Origin: Agapetus fuscipes
Lineage: Eukaryota > Arthropoda > Insecta > Trichoptera > Glossosomatidae
NCBI GenBank assembly: GCA_951799405.1
Contig: OX637338.1
Coordinates: 6,200,001 to 6,264,000 of the forward strand
Length of the DNA: 64,000 bases
Direction of reading: 5' to 3'
A program made the translations under genes and the position numbers. Positions within the stretch are counted from its first letter, which is position 1. Each line of letters opens with the position of its first letter. The notes below the pieces were generated by a model. The model was not told the DNA's origin. It saw only the letters and a program-made list of their open reading frames with translations, and made no database searches. This document shows positions 1-10,429 of this stretch, piece after piece.

Positions 1-42
1 TTTCCTCAGTAATCAATGCTAGTAATACACGAGTCTAATACA

Positions 43-172
43 ATCAAAGGCGGCAATCTAGAAGTTTTTTTGAAAATGAGATAAATGTATGGAAACACTG
101 GAAATCATTAACTCGTCATTTCTAAATATTTACGTAATTTTCGAGAAAAATCCTACATTTCCGTTTTTTATT
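43..172. mobile_element. MITE family I, copy 1
   Basis: Short inverted-repeat element. The left end reads CAAAGGCGGCAATCTAG and the right end has the decayed complement (TCCTACATTTCCG). It has the same ends as the clearer copy at 9256-9373. No coding capacity. Confidence 0.5.
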
Positions 173-794
173 GCACACTTTGATCTATTTCGTAGATAGA
201 ATTCCAATTGCACGAATAAACTCAAAAGAAAAAAAAATATGCCTACACTCAAAATGTATAGAAAATAAAATAGCGTATCATATGTGCGCTTAAGTTACCG
301 TACAATTTTGTTTAAGCTCTTGGGTTGAGTTTAGACGTGATGCTTCTTACTTGGGATACAGTTACATGAAATGTATCATGTAATTACAGCGAGCAGAGTT
401 CAGCATAGAATTGTATTGGAAAAGGTAACTTATGCCTCTATTTTGTGTTTATCTTGAAGAGGAAATCCGGTATGGGAAGATTGGCCTTCGGGACTGCTTG
501 GTTCTCCATAACAGTTCTCCATGAGAACTCTGATAGCTCCGTAGTCTACTTACCATATAAAATTCAGCACATATAAAATTAATTATACAGGTCATAATGT
601 TTCTATGAACGAGTTTCAGTACCACAACGTCCTCACAGTGCTTGTTTGGCTTATCTACCATCTGATTGAAAGATGACTTTTCAATGATATTGTCTTACCA
701 ATCACATTCGACACAATCTGAGCTAAGAAAAATACGTAAAACATGATAGTGTGAAAGTTTGTTTTATTTTTTAATAGATTTGTGAAGATGAATG
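173..794. other. No recognisable feature
   Basis: AT-rich. Two minus-strand open frames of 64-70 aa have no domain or codon signal and are treated as chance. Confidence 0.5.
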
Positions 795-1382
795 CTTGAC
801 TTATAGGTTGGTATGTGGCTGACCACCCATTCTGAAGAAAAAGGTTCACTTTGCTAATGGCACCCCTGTATCAGGGAAGGTCGGCAAGAGTTACAGGGTG
901 TATGTTCATTTGTGGTTTAGGTTTTTATGTTGTAGGTTCACATGCGGCATGTACAAGCGCGAACTTGCACGTGTTTGATTGTGAGAATGCATATAATGTG
1001 AATTTCCAATGTTACATATATTTGCAACTTTTTTCATTTTCACTTTCTATTTTTATTTTATTTTTATTTTATTTTTTTTTGTTCTTTTTTTTTTAATTCT
1101 TTGGGGGCAAGTGACAAATTTATGTGTGTATTAGATTTATTTTAAAGAAATATTGTAATGGTGTGAATGCTGTGTATGCTTCTAGTGTTGTATAGCTGTG
1201 ATTGCCTGCGTGATGTTTGTGTGAAGATGTATGCTTGTGTCTATTGATGTAGTGTGCATAGTTTGGATGATTGGTTATTTGTGTTACTGTTGCTTATTAT
1301 TTTTTTTTTTATTGTTTATATGTACCAATTGTCTGTATTGCACCTCTTAATAAATAAATAAATAAACTTAGATTAGATTAGA
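795..1382 (+). repeat. Repeat A copy 1, interrupted
   Basis: Starts at the family 5' end (CTTGACTTATAGGTTGG), runs to TTTGCAACTT near 1034, and resumes with CTTAGATTAGATTAG at 1368-1382. The 333 bp between are an insertion listed separately. Orientation is defined so that plus matches the LINE at 38.9 kb. Confidence 0.85.
1035..1367 (+). mobile_element. Insertion in repeat A, possible Jockey-type 3' UTR
   Basis: This T-rich then G/T-rich segment ends in CACCTCTTAATAAATAAATAAATAAA, a tandem AATAAA-like tail (given as unit AATA repeated). It separates the body of repeat A from its GATTA tail, and ACTT occurs at both junctions, which may be a short target duplication. The tail resembles the 3' ends of A-tailed non-LTR elements. 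No reverse transcriptase coding remains, so the class is inferred. Confidence 0.45.
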
Positions 1383-1456
1383 GTGCAATTCACGAACCTA
1401 TTCTGCCTGATCAGAAACAGTTTTTAATATCATCCATTAATTTATTATTTTAAAAT

Positions 1457-1637
1457 AAAATGTTTTTTTTCAAAAAATAGTTTTATTTTCACAATAATTT
1501 TATCTACCTCAAGCACTTTCGACCTTCAACATTCAAGACTCTTGATAATGACCTGAATGTTGAAGGTGGAAAGTGCTTGAGGTAGATAAAATTATTGTGA
1601 AAATAAAACTATGTTTTGAAAAAAAACAAAATTTTAA
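1457..1637. mobile_element. Fold-back repeat with hammerhead-like motif (copy e)
   Basis: Inverted arms at 1477-1535 and 1554-1612 match at 58 of 59 positions around an 18-nt loop, and the pairing extends more weakly to 1457 and 1637. The right arm continues into GTGAAAATAAAACTA, a tail shared with the other ribozyme-bearing repeats at 24, 43.9, 53.8 and 63.6 kb. Downstream to about 1730 is the family tail TGAATTTTCACTGTGT. Likely a Penelope-like or retrozyme relic. Confidence 0.7.
1536..1584 (+). ncRNA. Decayed hammerhead-like motif (e)
   Basis: The core TTGATAA is followed by a stem II (ACCT with AGGT), GAAA, the hexamer GTGCTT and GAG, which pairs with CTC just 5' of the core (stem I). 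The consensus G8 is A and C3 is U, so cleavage is not expected. Confidence 0.45.
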
Positions 1638-1752
1638 ATTAAAATGAATTTTCACTGTGTGAATATGGATTTATAAGGACTCCATGGTGTCAGGTGTGAA
1701 TACACAAACCCTACAAAATCTAATTCATTATTGTTTACTTTAATAAAATTAC

Positions 1753-2060
1753 GATGAGATGATTCGGACATCTCGAAAGAATGGATGATGAACGACTAAC
1801 GAAGAAAGTGTATAAAGGAAATGTCAGAGGAAAGCGTGGAAGGGAAAGGCCGAGGAAAGAATGGTAAGATCAAATAGGTGAGATTGCGAAAGAATGAACC
1901 TGCAGAGTGAGAATAAAAGAAGAGTATGTATGAAAAAGGTGATGAATATTGAGGAAATGAAAGTGGTTTGTAAGGACAGAAAAAAGTGGAGGCGCATCTG
2001 CGGAGGTACCGGCCACCCCTAATGGAACGGCGGCAGGATACAGTACAGTACAGTACAGTT
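1753..2060 (+). pseudogene. LINE reverse transcriptase C-terminal fragment with (ACAGT)n tail
   Basis: A broken frame encodes the distal end of the reverse transcriptase family seen intact at 38910-40742: FGHLERM-like, GRPRKEW-like, MKKVM and CKDRKKWR motifs. It ends about 50 bp after the last coding motif in a tandem ACAGT tail at 2038-2060. It is a 5'-truncated insertion. Its 3' end differs from that of the 38.9-kb element, which carries repeat A instead, so this is a sister subfamily that shares its tail type with the fragments at 6.4 and 31.1 kb. Confidence 0.85.
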
Positions 2061-2318
2061 AATGAATTATTAATTAATAATTACCCAATGACATCTGTTG
2101 AACCAGGGTCAAAGTTATGGTCAAATGAACCAGCGTTATTTCATTCCAAATACGCTAGAAAGATCAGCCACTTGTACCCCTCCGCCATAGTTGTTTTTAG
2201 TGTTTTCAAAATTAATTTCTAGCATTCATTGGTCCAGTACACATGCAAACATAGCTCCTGTAAAATTCCCTCTGATGGATATAAGACAAACAAGCACCAA
2301 GGGGGTGACAAGTTTATA

Positions 2319-2445
2319 AAGCTTTACGTTCAAACTCAACTACTGCGTTTACCAAAAAATGTACAGAAATTAAAAAGCACATTTTAGTTTGTATACATTT
2401 TCAGTAAAGCGCTTTGGTATAGTTTAAACGTCAAGTTTTATACTG
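2319..2445. mobile_element. MITE family H, copy 1
   Basis: About 130-bp fold-back element: TTTACGTTCAAACTCAACTA on the left is inverted as TTTAAACGTCAAG on the right, with TGTACAGAAA and TGTATACATTTT-like inner arms. Confidence 0.6.
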
Positions 2446-3569
2446 ATGATAATTAAATCCTAACATGTTATTAGCTACACTAATTAAAATGAAGGTTTAA
2501 AAGAAATAAAATTTTGCAAATGTTTTTTTTTTTAAATCGATACATACTTTTATTTGCACAAAAGTAATTTTGACAAGCAGGTAAAAGCCGCTAATCGATT
2601 TTAATTAATGTTGTTATGTTGGCAATTAAAAATAAATTTACAGTCTTGCTCTTAAAAAAATATGTTTTCCTAATTAATGTACCTATTTGTAAGTTCAATA
2701 GAATTTTAACAATTAATTAGTCAATAAATTAAAATAGTTTTTTTATGGCCAACCATTTCGATCATACACCAAAGTAAAATCACCTTGATGCAATAGTACA
2801 TAGGTAATAGGTATTGACTTATAATATCTGAAAATATACACTATATCAGTTTCAACTAACTTAACTGCAAATTGTCCTTAGTTAGAAAGAGAACAAAGAT
2901 GTTCACGGTGTCTGTTCGTTGTACACAAAAAACTTCGGTAAAACTACGAAATCTTTCCAGAAAGTAGGCAGCATTGAAATTCATGCCTGTGTGAATGCTG
3001 TACGCACGAGTTATAAATGCTGTCCTTAATATCCTAGGTTTTTTTTTAATTTTATTTTGTACGTAAATAAATAAGTTTATAATAAATGTGATGAAATTCA
3101 GTGCATAATTATTATTGAATATTTTTTTTAAAAGTTCCCACGATTATTAAGACAATATTTTAATTAAAACAACGTACTAAGTTATTTGAAATATGCAAAG
3201 TATGTGAAATAAAAATAACTTATTTGACGTGTTTATACGATGTCATGTCATTATTGAAAACAAGGACATGTTGACACATTATAATTTGACACTGTTTTAA
3301 TGTGAAGAAATTTCATTAAAAAAAAACACAACCTTCCCTATGGCTTACAAATTATCCATTCAACCTTCAAATAATTTAATTTCTTATGAGAAATATTCAA
3401 TATATTTCCACAAATCAGATCATTAATGGACAAATTACAAATTAAAATAAACAAATCGTGAATGAGGTTAAATTAAGTTAATAAATTAAATTAAATAAGA
3501 GTAAGTACATAGAGTAAACAAGCTAAAACGGTGTATAGGATTTTAAATGCTGATTTAAAAAAAACTACT
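2446..3569. other. AT-rich stretch without recognised features
   Basis: Long A and T runs and no open frame over 60 aa. I see no inverted-repeat boundary or similarity to the repeat families named here. Confidence 0.5.
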
Positions 3570-3890
3570 AAACTACACATACAGTGTAACTTCTTACCGC
3601 GATTTCTCCGTAGGGATCGCATGTGTCGAGCGGAAAGTATTTATTTTTACAGGTAAGGGGGCCGGCCTTCCACGGCAAACCACTTCAGTTGAAGTGAAGG
3701 TGTTGTAGCTCCCGAGAGCGCTGGTACGCATTTCTTGTGAAGGCTGAGTATACCTTGCCTATTTTTTTTTTGGGTTTGAAATAAGCAACGAATCGGGAAA
3801 TCATTTTTGACACCCTCGCCTCGGTGGGATTCGAACCCGAGCTCACAGCATGGAATGCAAGCACTCTACCAACTGAGCTATCGACCGGCC
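3570..3890 (-). mobile_element. tRNA-Ala-like SINE (family B), near full length
   Basis: Read on the minus strand it begins with a tRNA-like head (GGTCGATAGCTCAGTTGG as A box, GGGTTCGAATCCCACC as B box). It continues through the body GTGTCAAAAATGATTTCCCG, the internal palindrome CACTTCAACTGAAGTGG and a 3' end near TGTGTAG. The head matches tRNA-Ala in the D arm and T arm, but the anticodon loop is CATTCCA rather than a functional one. No ORF. RNA polymerase III transcription is expected from the boxes. Confidence 0.85.
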
Positions 3891-4244
3891 GCCATGCAGT
3901 GAATATATTTTTGATGTAATAATATTGCGTTAGAGTAAGTTTGCGTTTATATTTGCGCTTTCATTAGGCTGCTTATATTAAAGCGCACACGTGCGGTTCT
4001 TGAAATAACTAAATTGTTTGGAGAACAGATTTTCCGTGATAATATGAATGAAAGTTTATGAAATGGAACAGGAGGCTGAGTCATTGAAATAGCACGGTAG
4101 AAAATAGAATGGCTAAACAATTAACCAAAATAAAGTATTATAAATCCTTAAAAATAAAGGAAGTACATGAAAAATATGTTGTTTATCAACATATTTATTC
4201 ATTAGTAACATATTAAAAAAATCGTCCCTTTCGATTTTTTTTGT
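3891..4244. other. No recognisable feature
   Basis: AT-rich spacer between two SINE copies. Confidence 0.5.
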
Positions 4245-4387
4245 TAGGTCGATAGTTGACATGTTAGAATACTTGCGTTTCATACCATGAAGAATAAGGT
4301 TTAATCCCACCAAGGGTGTCAGAAATGATTTCCAATTTCGGTGTTTATTTCAAACCTGAAATCAAAATCCCGGCTAGGTTTAATCCT
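4245..4387 (+). mobile_element. SINE B, decayed 5' half
   Basis: Starts GGTCGATAGTTGACATGTTAG (a mutated A-box region), followed by TTTAATCCCACCAAGGGTGTCAG and the body as far as CCCGGCTAGG. The 3' half is missing. Confidence 0.75.
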
Positions 4388-4430
4388 TAACAAAAGTGAT
4401 AATCATGTCCAGAAACTATTTTTTTGTTTC

Positions 4431-4702
4431 TAATCTAATCTAATCTAAGTTGCATTGTATATATATGTAACATTAAAGATTCACATTATATGCACTTTTA
4501 CAAACAGACATGCACAAGTTCGCGCTTAAACATGCCGCATGTGGTCCTACAATATGAAAATCCGAATCTCACATGGGCATACACCCTGCAAGTGACCTGC
4601 AACTCTTGCCGACCTTCCCTGAAAACAGGGGTGACATTGGCAAAGTGAACCATTTTCTACAGCATGGGTGGTCAGCCGCATACCAACCTATAGGTCAAGG
4701 AA
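4431..4702 (-). repeat. Repeat A copy 2, full length
   Basis: From CTAATCTAATCTAATCTAAG (inverted GATTA tail) to CCTATAGGTCAAGGAA (inverted 5' end). It has a 10-12 bp local duplication around CTGCAAGTGACCTGCAA. Confidence 0.9.
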
Positions 4703-5115
4703 CAATTTTTAGAAATAAGTTTGAAAACATTCAAATACTATTTTTAATGACTTTTTTGTCTGCAAAATCTCAATGAAAATTATATTGAAGTCTGGGCGGA
4801 ATGGTGTAGAGCCCGCAGTTCTAAAATAGACGATTGATTGTTGAGCCATAAATTGCGTATTTATCTTTCACACGTAGAAAACGTCTGCTGTGAAATTCAG
4901 CATTCACAATTTCCTCTAGTGAAAATTCCCATTACGAGCCTATGCAATATGTAGGTATATTTATGCGTGTCACGACAAAATGTCCATTGACAAAATGTCC
5001 ACCGACAGAATGACCACCGACACAATATCCAATAGCAAAATATCCACGCAACAAAAATGTTTGGACACATTTTTTTTTTATGAACGATATATTGTTACGA
5101 AGTATGGATTCGTAA

Positions 5116-5402
5116 TGGGGCGTCCACACGCTTGCCAACCATTCACAAGTCAAGCGCACAGTGTGTCGTCTAGAACATGCTAGCTGGACAAAATTTTGTC
5201 TAATGGACTCATTTTGTCCAGCTAGCATGTTCTAGACGACACACTGTGCGCTTGGCTACAAGGCAAGCGCACAGTGTGTCGTCTAGAACATGCTAGCTGG
5301 ACAAAATTAGTCCATTAGACAAATTTTTGTCCAGCTAGCATGTTCTAGACGACACACTGTGCGCTTGACTTGTGAATGGTTGGCAAGCGTGTGGACGCCC
5401 CA
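5116..5402. mobile_element. Palindromic MITE family F, copy 1, TSD TAA
   Basis: Ends TGGGGCGTCCACACGCTTGC and its complement, flanked by TAA on both sides (5113-5115 and 5403-5405). The interior is two consecutive hairpins (5147-5261 and 5268-5375) built on the arm CAAGCGCACAGTGTGTCGTC. The 3-bp TAA duplication fits PIF/Harbinger. No coding. Confidence 0.8.
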
Positions 5403-5612
5403 TAAAACGTGCGCATAAGTACGCTGGTATGTGTCGAACAATCTAGAAGTGTTTCGAAAAATCCATTATAAAAAGTATGTGGAATAATCTCGAACATGCA
5501 AGAATCGTCTCTGCCGCCCATATACATACAATCAAAGATTCTGTGGGGAACCAGAGTCGCTTAAAACATTGTAACGCGAAGACATAATCTAGAGCGAGAA
5601 GAGTAAACAGTA

Positions 5613-5670
5613 CTGTGTAACCAATATTTTGCACAGTATTGGTTACACACTCACTCACTCACTCACTGGC
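5613..5670. repeat. 12-bp hairpin and (ACTC)n microsatellite
   Basis: GTGTAACCAATA and TATTGGTTACAC form a perfect stem, immediately followed by about five ACTC units at 5647-5667. Confidence 0.75.
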
Positions 5671-5992
5671 GAAGGGTGCCATACAACTCGATTCCCATCG
5701 GCTTGTAAAATGCCCTTTTAAAATGAGGCAACAAAGTAGTTAAAAAATATAGGCACAAAGTAAAAAAATACATTTAAAACCAAAGAAACAATACGTATTT
5801 TTACCCCATTGAAACCATGCAGTCTACTTTATTATCATTTTTGCCTCATTTTAAAAGGGAAACCGATGGGAATCGAGTTGTATGGCAACCTTCGCCACTT
5901 AAATACACAGTACTGTTTTTTTTTTCGGTGGATTTTTTGTCGCGTGGATATTTTTTAGCGTGGACGTTATGTCGGTGGACATTTTGTCGTGG

Positions 5993-6399
5993 TACCATAT
6001 TTATGTTTGTGCAGCAATCAAGTGGAAATTTCTAAACATCCGCAGATGCAGTCGGAATGTCGGGCGGTAAGCAGCAGAGCAAGCCTGTTATGCGATGGAG
6101 TTATCAAATATTGTTACAAATTTCCAATGTGGAAATGAAAACTGTGATATAACAAACGTGGGAGCTGGGCCGACAGGTAATCCGTTTAGGAAATGGATTG
6201 TTACGTCAAATGAACGAAAATATCATTCCGCCTTTTTTGGGAACATCACACCGGATCAATGAGTAATAAATCAATTGAAAACAATGAAGAGTTATGCTAG
6301 ATTTTTCGCTTTTCTCAAGCTACTCCCTCTGCAAGTAAAAATGGTAATGTGTGAAAATAAATAGGATCCACAAGTTAGAAATACGTGGTCGCAGAAAAA
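5993..6399. other. No recognisable feature
   Basis: Mixed-composition spacer. No open frame over 60 aa beyond the fold-back border. Confidence 0.4.
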
Positions 6400-6675
6400 A
6401 AAATGCATAATGAATCCAAAAGTATCTTCAGAGGTATGATGTAGGAAGTGTGGAAGCGAAAAGAGGAAAACGAAGACAGAGAAAAAGTATGGATCAAATT
6501 GGGGAAATTGTGAAAGAATAAGATTTACACAGCGAATTTTAAATCAGGAAATGTATGAAAAAGGTGATGAATATGAATGAATTGAAAGAGGTATGCAAAG
6601 ATAGGAAAAAATGGAGGCAAATCTGCAGAAGCTCTGGGTACCCCCAGTGGAATGGCGACAGGTTACAGTTACACG
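6400..6675 (+). pseudogene. LINE reverse transcriptase C-terminal fragment, (ACAGTT) tail
   Basis: Same family as 1753-2060: GKRRQRKS, MDQIGEIVKE, MKKVMNMNELKEVCKDRKKWRQICR-like coding in broken frames, then CCCCCAGTGGAATGGCGAC and a GGTTACAGTTACA tail. 5'-truncated, with at least one nonsense change. Confidence 0.85.
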
Positions 6676-8089
6676 ACGCATTGAAAAACAGTGGAGTCTA
6701 AAAAAACTATACAAATAAATTTTACTCAGAATATGGGTTCTTCTTACAAACAAATTGTGTAGAAGCAAAGATGAAAACGTTGTTTCAAATTTTTGCTCAT
6801 AAAAATAGTTTAGGTATAGCTTCACTTGGAAGCCAGATGTTTTATATCCCATAATATTTTTCTTAGAATTACGACAATATACTACTGAGGATAATAAGTA
6901 CGAGATTATTTTCTGTCTGTAATAATTTAAATCAAACTGTACTTAGCAATGTCTAAATACTTTCAGACCAGAATGTTGTGACGACATGATTCTCCTTCAA
7001 GTAATGTCTACATTTTACTTGTAACATTTGTTCACAATAATTTGGTGAAATATTTCACAAACATGTAGCAAAGCTGCCGATGGAGAGAAGCATGTGTTGA
7101 CCATCAATCTGGCATAGACGAGAACTGTCAAAGTCAACGCTATTTTAAATGGTAACGTAAGACGAATGTAAAAATAAAAATACATTTAGCTGGCATGTTA
7201 CATAGTAAGGCGCATCTATTAGCAGTTATTTAGGTTGCTACGCATGCAAAATTATTGAAAAAAAAAAACAAATTTTATTCAGTTATTTCGGTCCTTGTTT
7301 TTTATACCAACTGGTATAAAATTATTTTCTACAACTTGCTAAAAGTTGAACAAGAATTTATTTAAGTAACATATTACATTATGAAATAAAACTAAGAATC
7401 AATTAAACGGGATTAAATTGAGGGATTTATGTATTGGCGCCACAATATTACATTTTTAATTCATCTTTTCATTATAAAGCATAATCATAAATTTCACATA
7501 ACTGCTTTAACAAAAAAACCTGAACTACGTACCTACTCGAATCAAATGAAACCTAATTGAATAATGCGATTAAAAATCCATTTCTTTCAGAGTGATTTAC
7601 CTGGCTATGACCTAAGGTGGTGCACTAATAAAATAATAAATAAAATAAAAATAACCAGGATAAAGGCCCATTAAACCTATTAGTTTACGTTTTTGTAATC
7701 TCTATTTCATTACATTTAACGAACGGTTGTTTATTGTATTTTAGAGTAGAGATAATGTTTCACTAAGGGCGGGTCTAATGTATCGACAAGGGTTGTCTCC
7801 TAATTGAAAGTTATTTCGGTTCGATTGGAACGCACGACCTCGCTTGTCTATTAGTAGGGTAGAAAGCTTTTAAAATCAGAGCCGTAAAGTAGGGCTCGGG
7901 GTGGTTCCTTTTTAGGGACGGATATCCTACTTTAAATGGAAATAGACGAATCTTTCTGCAACATTTTAGTTGTATGGTAGGTTAATTTTAGATGCGACGT
8001 GGATATGAAAAATATGAAAACTGGTTTAGAAAATTTTGGGAAGATATAGTTTAGATATTAAAAAATTAAGAATGCTGCTGGAAGAGAAT
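6676..8089. other. No recognisable feature
   Basis: Mostly AT-rich. The part at 7760-7930 is less AT-rich but has no long open frame. A 102-aa minus frame at 6544-6852 overlaps the LINE fragment in antisense and is discounted. Confidence 0.4.
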
Positions 8090-8265
8090 AAGAAAACAAA
8101 GGTTTACAAAAATTAAGATGTGTAGGAAATTGAAAAGAGTGTTTTTGTAGAATGGGTTTGAAGCAATTAAAGAAGAAAGATACCAAGATCGTAATCTGAC
8201 TTGATGAGATTGGTGAAATTATGAAGGTATGGAAATAATAGGATGAAATAAATATAAGAATAAAA
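8090..8265 (+). pseudogene. Very degraded LINE C-terminus
   Basis: Spacing and words match the family (AGATGTGTAGGAAATTG for the RWFGHLE region, then GAAGAAAGATACCAAGATCG and GGTGAAATTATGAAGG), but many stops and indels are present. Confidence 0.35.
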
Positions 8266-8345
8266 TCAAAGTAAATTTTAGCATTAGGTACGATCTGAAA
8301 AATGATTTTTTTTTCAATTTATTTTTAAAGATATATGACCGGTTA

Positions 8346-8582
8346 TATGACCGGTCCGTAGCTCAATGGTAACACTGCGGACTCTGAATGGAAAGGTTGT
8401 GGGTTCGATTCCCGGCGGAGCACAAAAAATATACCATTTATATTTTCAAATTTGCTCTTCGCCGGGTTGAAAAATTCATAAAACCTTTACCAATGACCGG
8501 TCACCAAAGGTCCATCCAGCCTTACAGCAACTGGGTCTTGCTTGTGATTTGGCGCTTTGTAGCGACGACGATCAAGCTCGTT
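8346..8582 (+). mobile_element. tRNA-Gln-like SINE (family D), 3'-truncated
   Basis: The head GGTCCGTAGCTCAATGG and GGGTTCGATTCCCGGCG form A and B boxes. The anticodon arm CGGACTCTGAATGG resembles tRNA-Gln(CTG). The body has CCGGTCACCAAAGGTCCATC and CTTACAGCAACTGGGTCTTG. It stops at GATCAAGCTCG, where a family B SINE begins within a few bases. Confidence 0.85.
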
Positions 8583-8584
8583 AA

Positions 8585-8852
8585 AAGGTCGATAGCTCAA
8601 TTGGTAGAATGCTTGCATTCCATGCCGAGAGCAAGGGTTCGATCTCAAAAGGTTTACTCAGCCTTCACAAGAAATGAGAACCAGCCCCCACGGGAGCTGG
8701 GAAACCCCCACTTCAACTGAAAGTGGTTGGTGTGAGGCCGGCCCCCTTACCTGTAAAAATAAATAGGTCCCGAAGCGCCACATGCGACCCCTTCGGAGAT
8801 AACGCAGGCAAGAAGTTACACTATATGTGTAGCTTAGTTGCGTTTTTTTTAG
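8585..8852 (+). mobile_element. tRNA-Ala-like SINE (family B), internally deleted subfamily
   Basis: Intact head (GGTCGATAGCTCAATTGG, GGGTTCGATC). The body segment from GTGTCAGAAATG to CCGGCAAG is absent, joining the head directly to GGTTTACTCAGCCTTCACAAG. The same deletion occurs in the copy at 17838-18095, so it defines a subfamily. The 3' end is TGTGTAGCTTAGTTGCGTTT. Confidence 0.85.
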
Positions 8853-9255
8853 TTGCGTTTATGGAAAATCACACAAAAATAACACAACATAAACGAGATA
8901 ATTTTTTGTTCAGAGCATATTTCTTTATTACTATGCAATGAGTCATAAAATATTTTGTGGTCAATTTACGATGAATAAATTTTCTTTTAGGCGTTTCCAA
9001 ACAATATTGATGCTGTCTATTTAAGATTTATTAATGTCGCTGACACGGCAGATTAGTCTGTATTAATGCATAAGATATTGAATTTATGATGATTTCATTA
9101 AAATGCTGTTTTCAAAGCGTGTTACGAAATTTCATACCGGTCGCTCAACGATGCGGTAAAATGTATCACGAAAATGCGAGTCATTTTGTTTTTTACCCCA
9201 AGGCGAAAATTCTTCGTATAAATTCTAATATCTTGCGTCTACTAGATGTGAGAAG
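8853..9255. other. No recognisable feature
   Basis: AT-rich spacer. A 64-aa plus frame at 9086-9280 runs into a MITE and has no domain. Confidence 0.4.
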
Positions 9256-9373
9256 TATAAAATCAAAGACGGCAATCTAGGGTTTTTTCGATACACTGGA
9301 AAAAAATCTTATAATTTCTGTAAATTTATTGAATTTACAAAAATAATCCTACATTCCCGCCTTTGGTTTTATA
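9256..9373. mobile_element. MITE family I, copy 2
   Basis: Terminal inverted repeats ATAAAATCAAAGACGGCAAT and its near-complement ending CCCGCCTTTGGTTTTAT, separated by about 60 AT-rich bp. Remnants of the same ends occur near 16780-16815 and 59549-59566. Confidence 0.7.
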
Positions 9374-9630
9374 TGTCCCATATGTACTTGTAACAATCTA
9401 GATTTATAAAGCGAAGTATTAATTTTATTTGACAAGACGACGAAATTTATATCAGTATGTTTTTAATGCGTTTTAAATAAGTTATTTTATTTTTTTGTAA
9501 ATACGAGAATTAGAGAGTAAAAAAAATACATATTTCAACACTCTATATTTTAAGTAAATCAAAATGATGATGAAACCAAATGCGCGGTTGTTGTGTGAAA
9601 CACATCTTAAAAATGTTAGTTCGGAAGCAA

Positions 9631-9893
9631 TTCCCAGTTGCTGTAAGGCTGGATGGACCTCCGGTGTCCGGTAATTGCTGAAGAGTGAAGTCAGATAAAT
9701 TCAACCCAGCAACGAACTTCTCGATACCTTAAAAGTAAAACTGAATAAGCGACATATTAAGATAACATTTGTTCTTAGATAAATGCACTGTTTTCCTATT
9801 TTCTACGACATAAAACACTTCAAAAGTTTTACCTTTAAGTTGGAAATTTATATTTTCAAATATGCTTTTCCCTAGGTTGAAAAATTCATACAC
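9631..9893. mobile_element. SINE D fragments flanking a family E MITE
   Basis: 9631-9716 matches the SINE D body on the minus strand (CAGTTGCTGTAAGGCTGGAT). 9844-9893 matches it on the plus strand (TATATTTTCAAATATGC, GGTTGAAAAATTCATACACC). The family E element lies between them. Confidence 0.65.
9725..9843. mobile_element. MITE family E, copy 1 (119 bp)
   Basis: Left end TACCTTAAAAGTAAAACTG, right end AAGTTTTACCTTTAAGTTGG, imperfect inverted repeats. It matches 13677-13795 closely and has exactly the same length. A right-end remnant is at 10022-10040. Confidence 0.75.
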
Positions 9894-10057
9894 CTTTAGT
9901 TAGCTTGAGGTTTAGAAGTTGTTCATGAGCACTTCCTTATAATTAGTTCACTTACTATGAGAAGTTCCTCACAATAAAATATTTTATGCACGATTTCTCA
10001 AATCAGTGAATCAGTACTTATCCAGTTTTGCCTTTAAGGTGGTATTACCGGTATATA

Positions 10058-10160
10058 GACCGGTCCGTAGTCCAGGTGGTAACACTTCGGACTCGTAACT
10101 GGAAGGTCGTGGGTTCGAATCCCGGCGGAGCACAAAAAATATACCATTTATATTTTCAAA
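10058..10160 (+). mobile_element. SINE D, 5' half, split by a 2.56-kb insertion
   Basis: Head GGTCCGTAGTCCAGGTGG, anticodon region CGGACTCGTAACTGG, B box GGGTTCGAATCCCGGCGGAG, then body up to TATATTTTCAAA. The body resumes at 12719. Confidence 0.85.
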
Positions 10161-10429
10161 CTAGCAGTACCCGGCGTGTTTCACTACGCCATTTGGGCAT
10201 GTGGTATCAATTTTTTTCTACAGATAAAAGAGGAAACAACAGGATCAAAAAAAAAAGTGTGCTAATCGGAATCAAGCTTCACACAATTTATCTCTACGTT
10301 AATCTTCACGTTTTCTAAAAAAAAAGGTCTAGGTACAACTGTTAAGCAGCAGAGCCAAGCATAGGGAAAATCGATTGCGGTGCTCCATTTATATTTAAGA
10401 TAAAAAAATCGGCTATGTAACGTCACTCA

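Larger units (their letters stand above)
4971..5992. mobile_element. 1.02-kb fold-back DNA element with tandem subterminal repeats
   Basis: Terminal inverted repeats CACGACAAAATGTCC and GGACATTTTGTCGTG. Just inside the left end are tandem 16-bp-like units of the type GTCCACCGACAAAATG, mirrored at 5924-5985. A second inverted pair lies at 5667-5731 and 5841-5897 (TGGCGAAGG, CCATACAACTCGATTCCCAT and its complement). No transposase is present. Another MITE (5116-5402) sits inside. I cannot assign the superfamily. Confidence 0.75.

Noticed and set aside
6544..6852. 102-aa minus-strand frame
   Set aside because: Antisense to a LINE fragment for most of its length; no domain.
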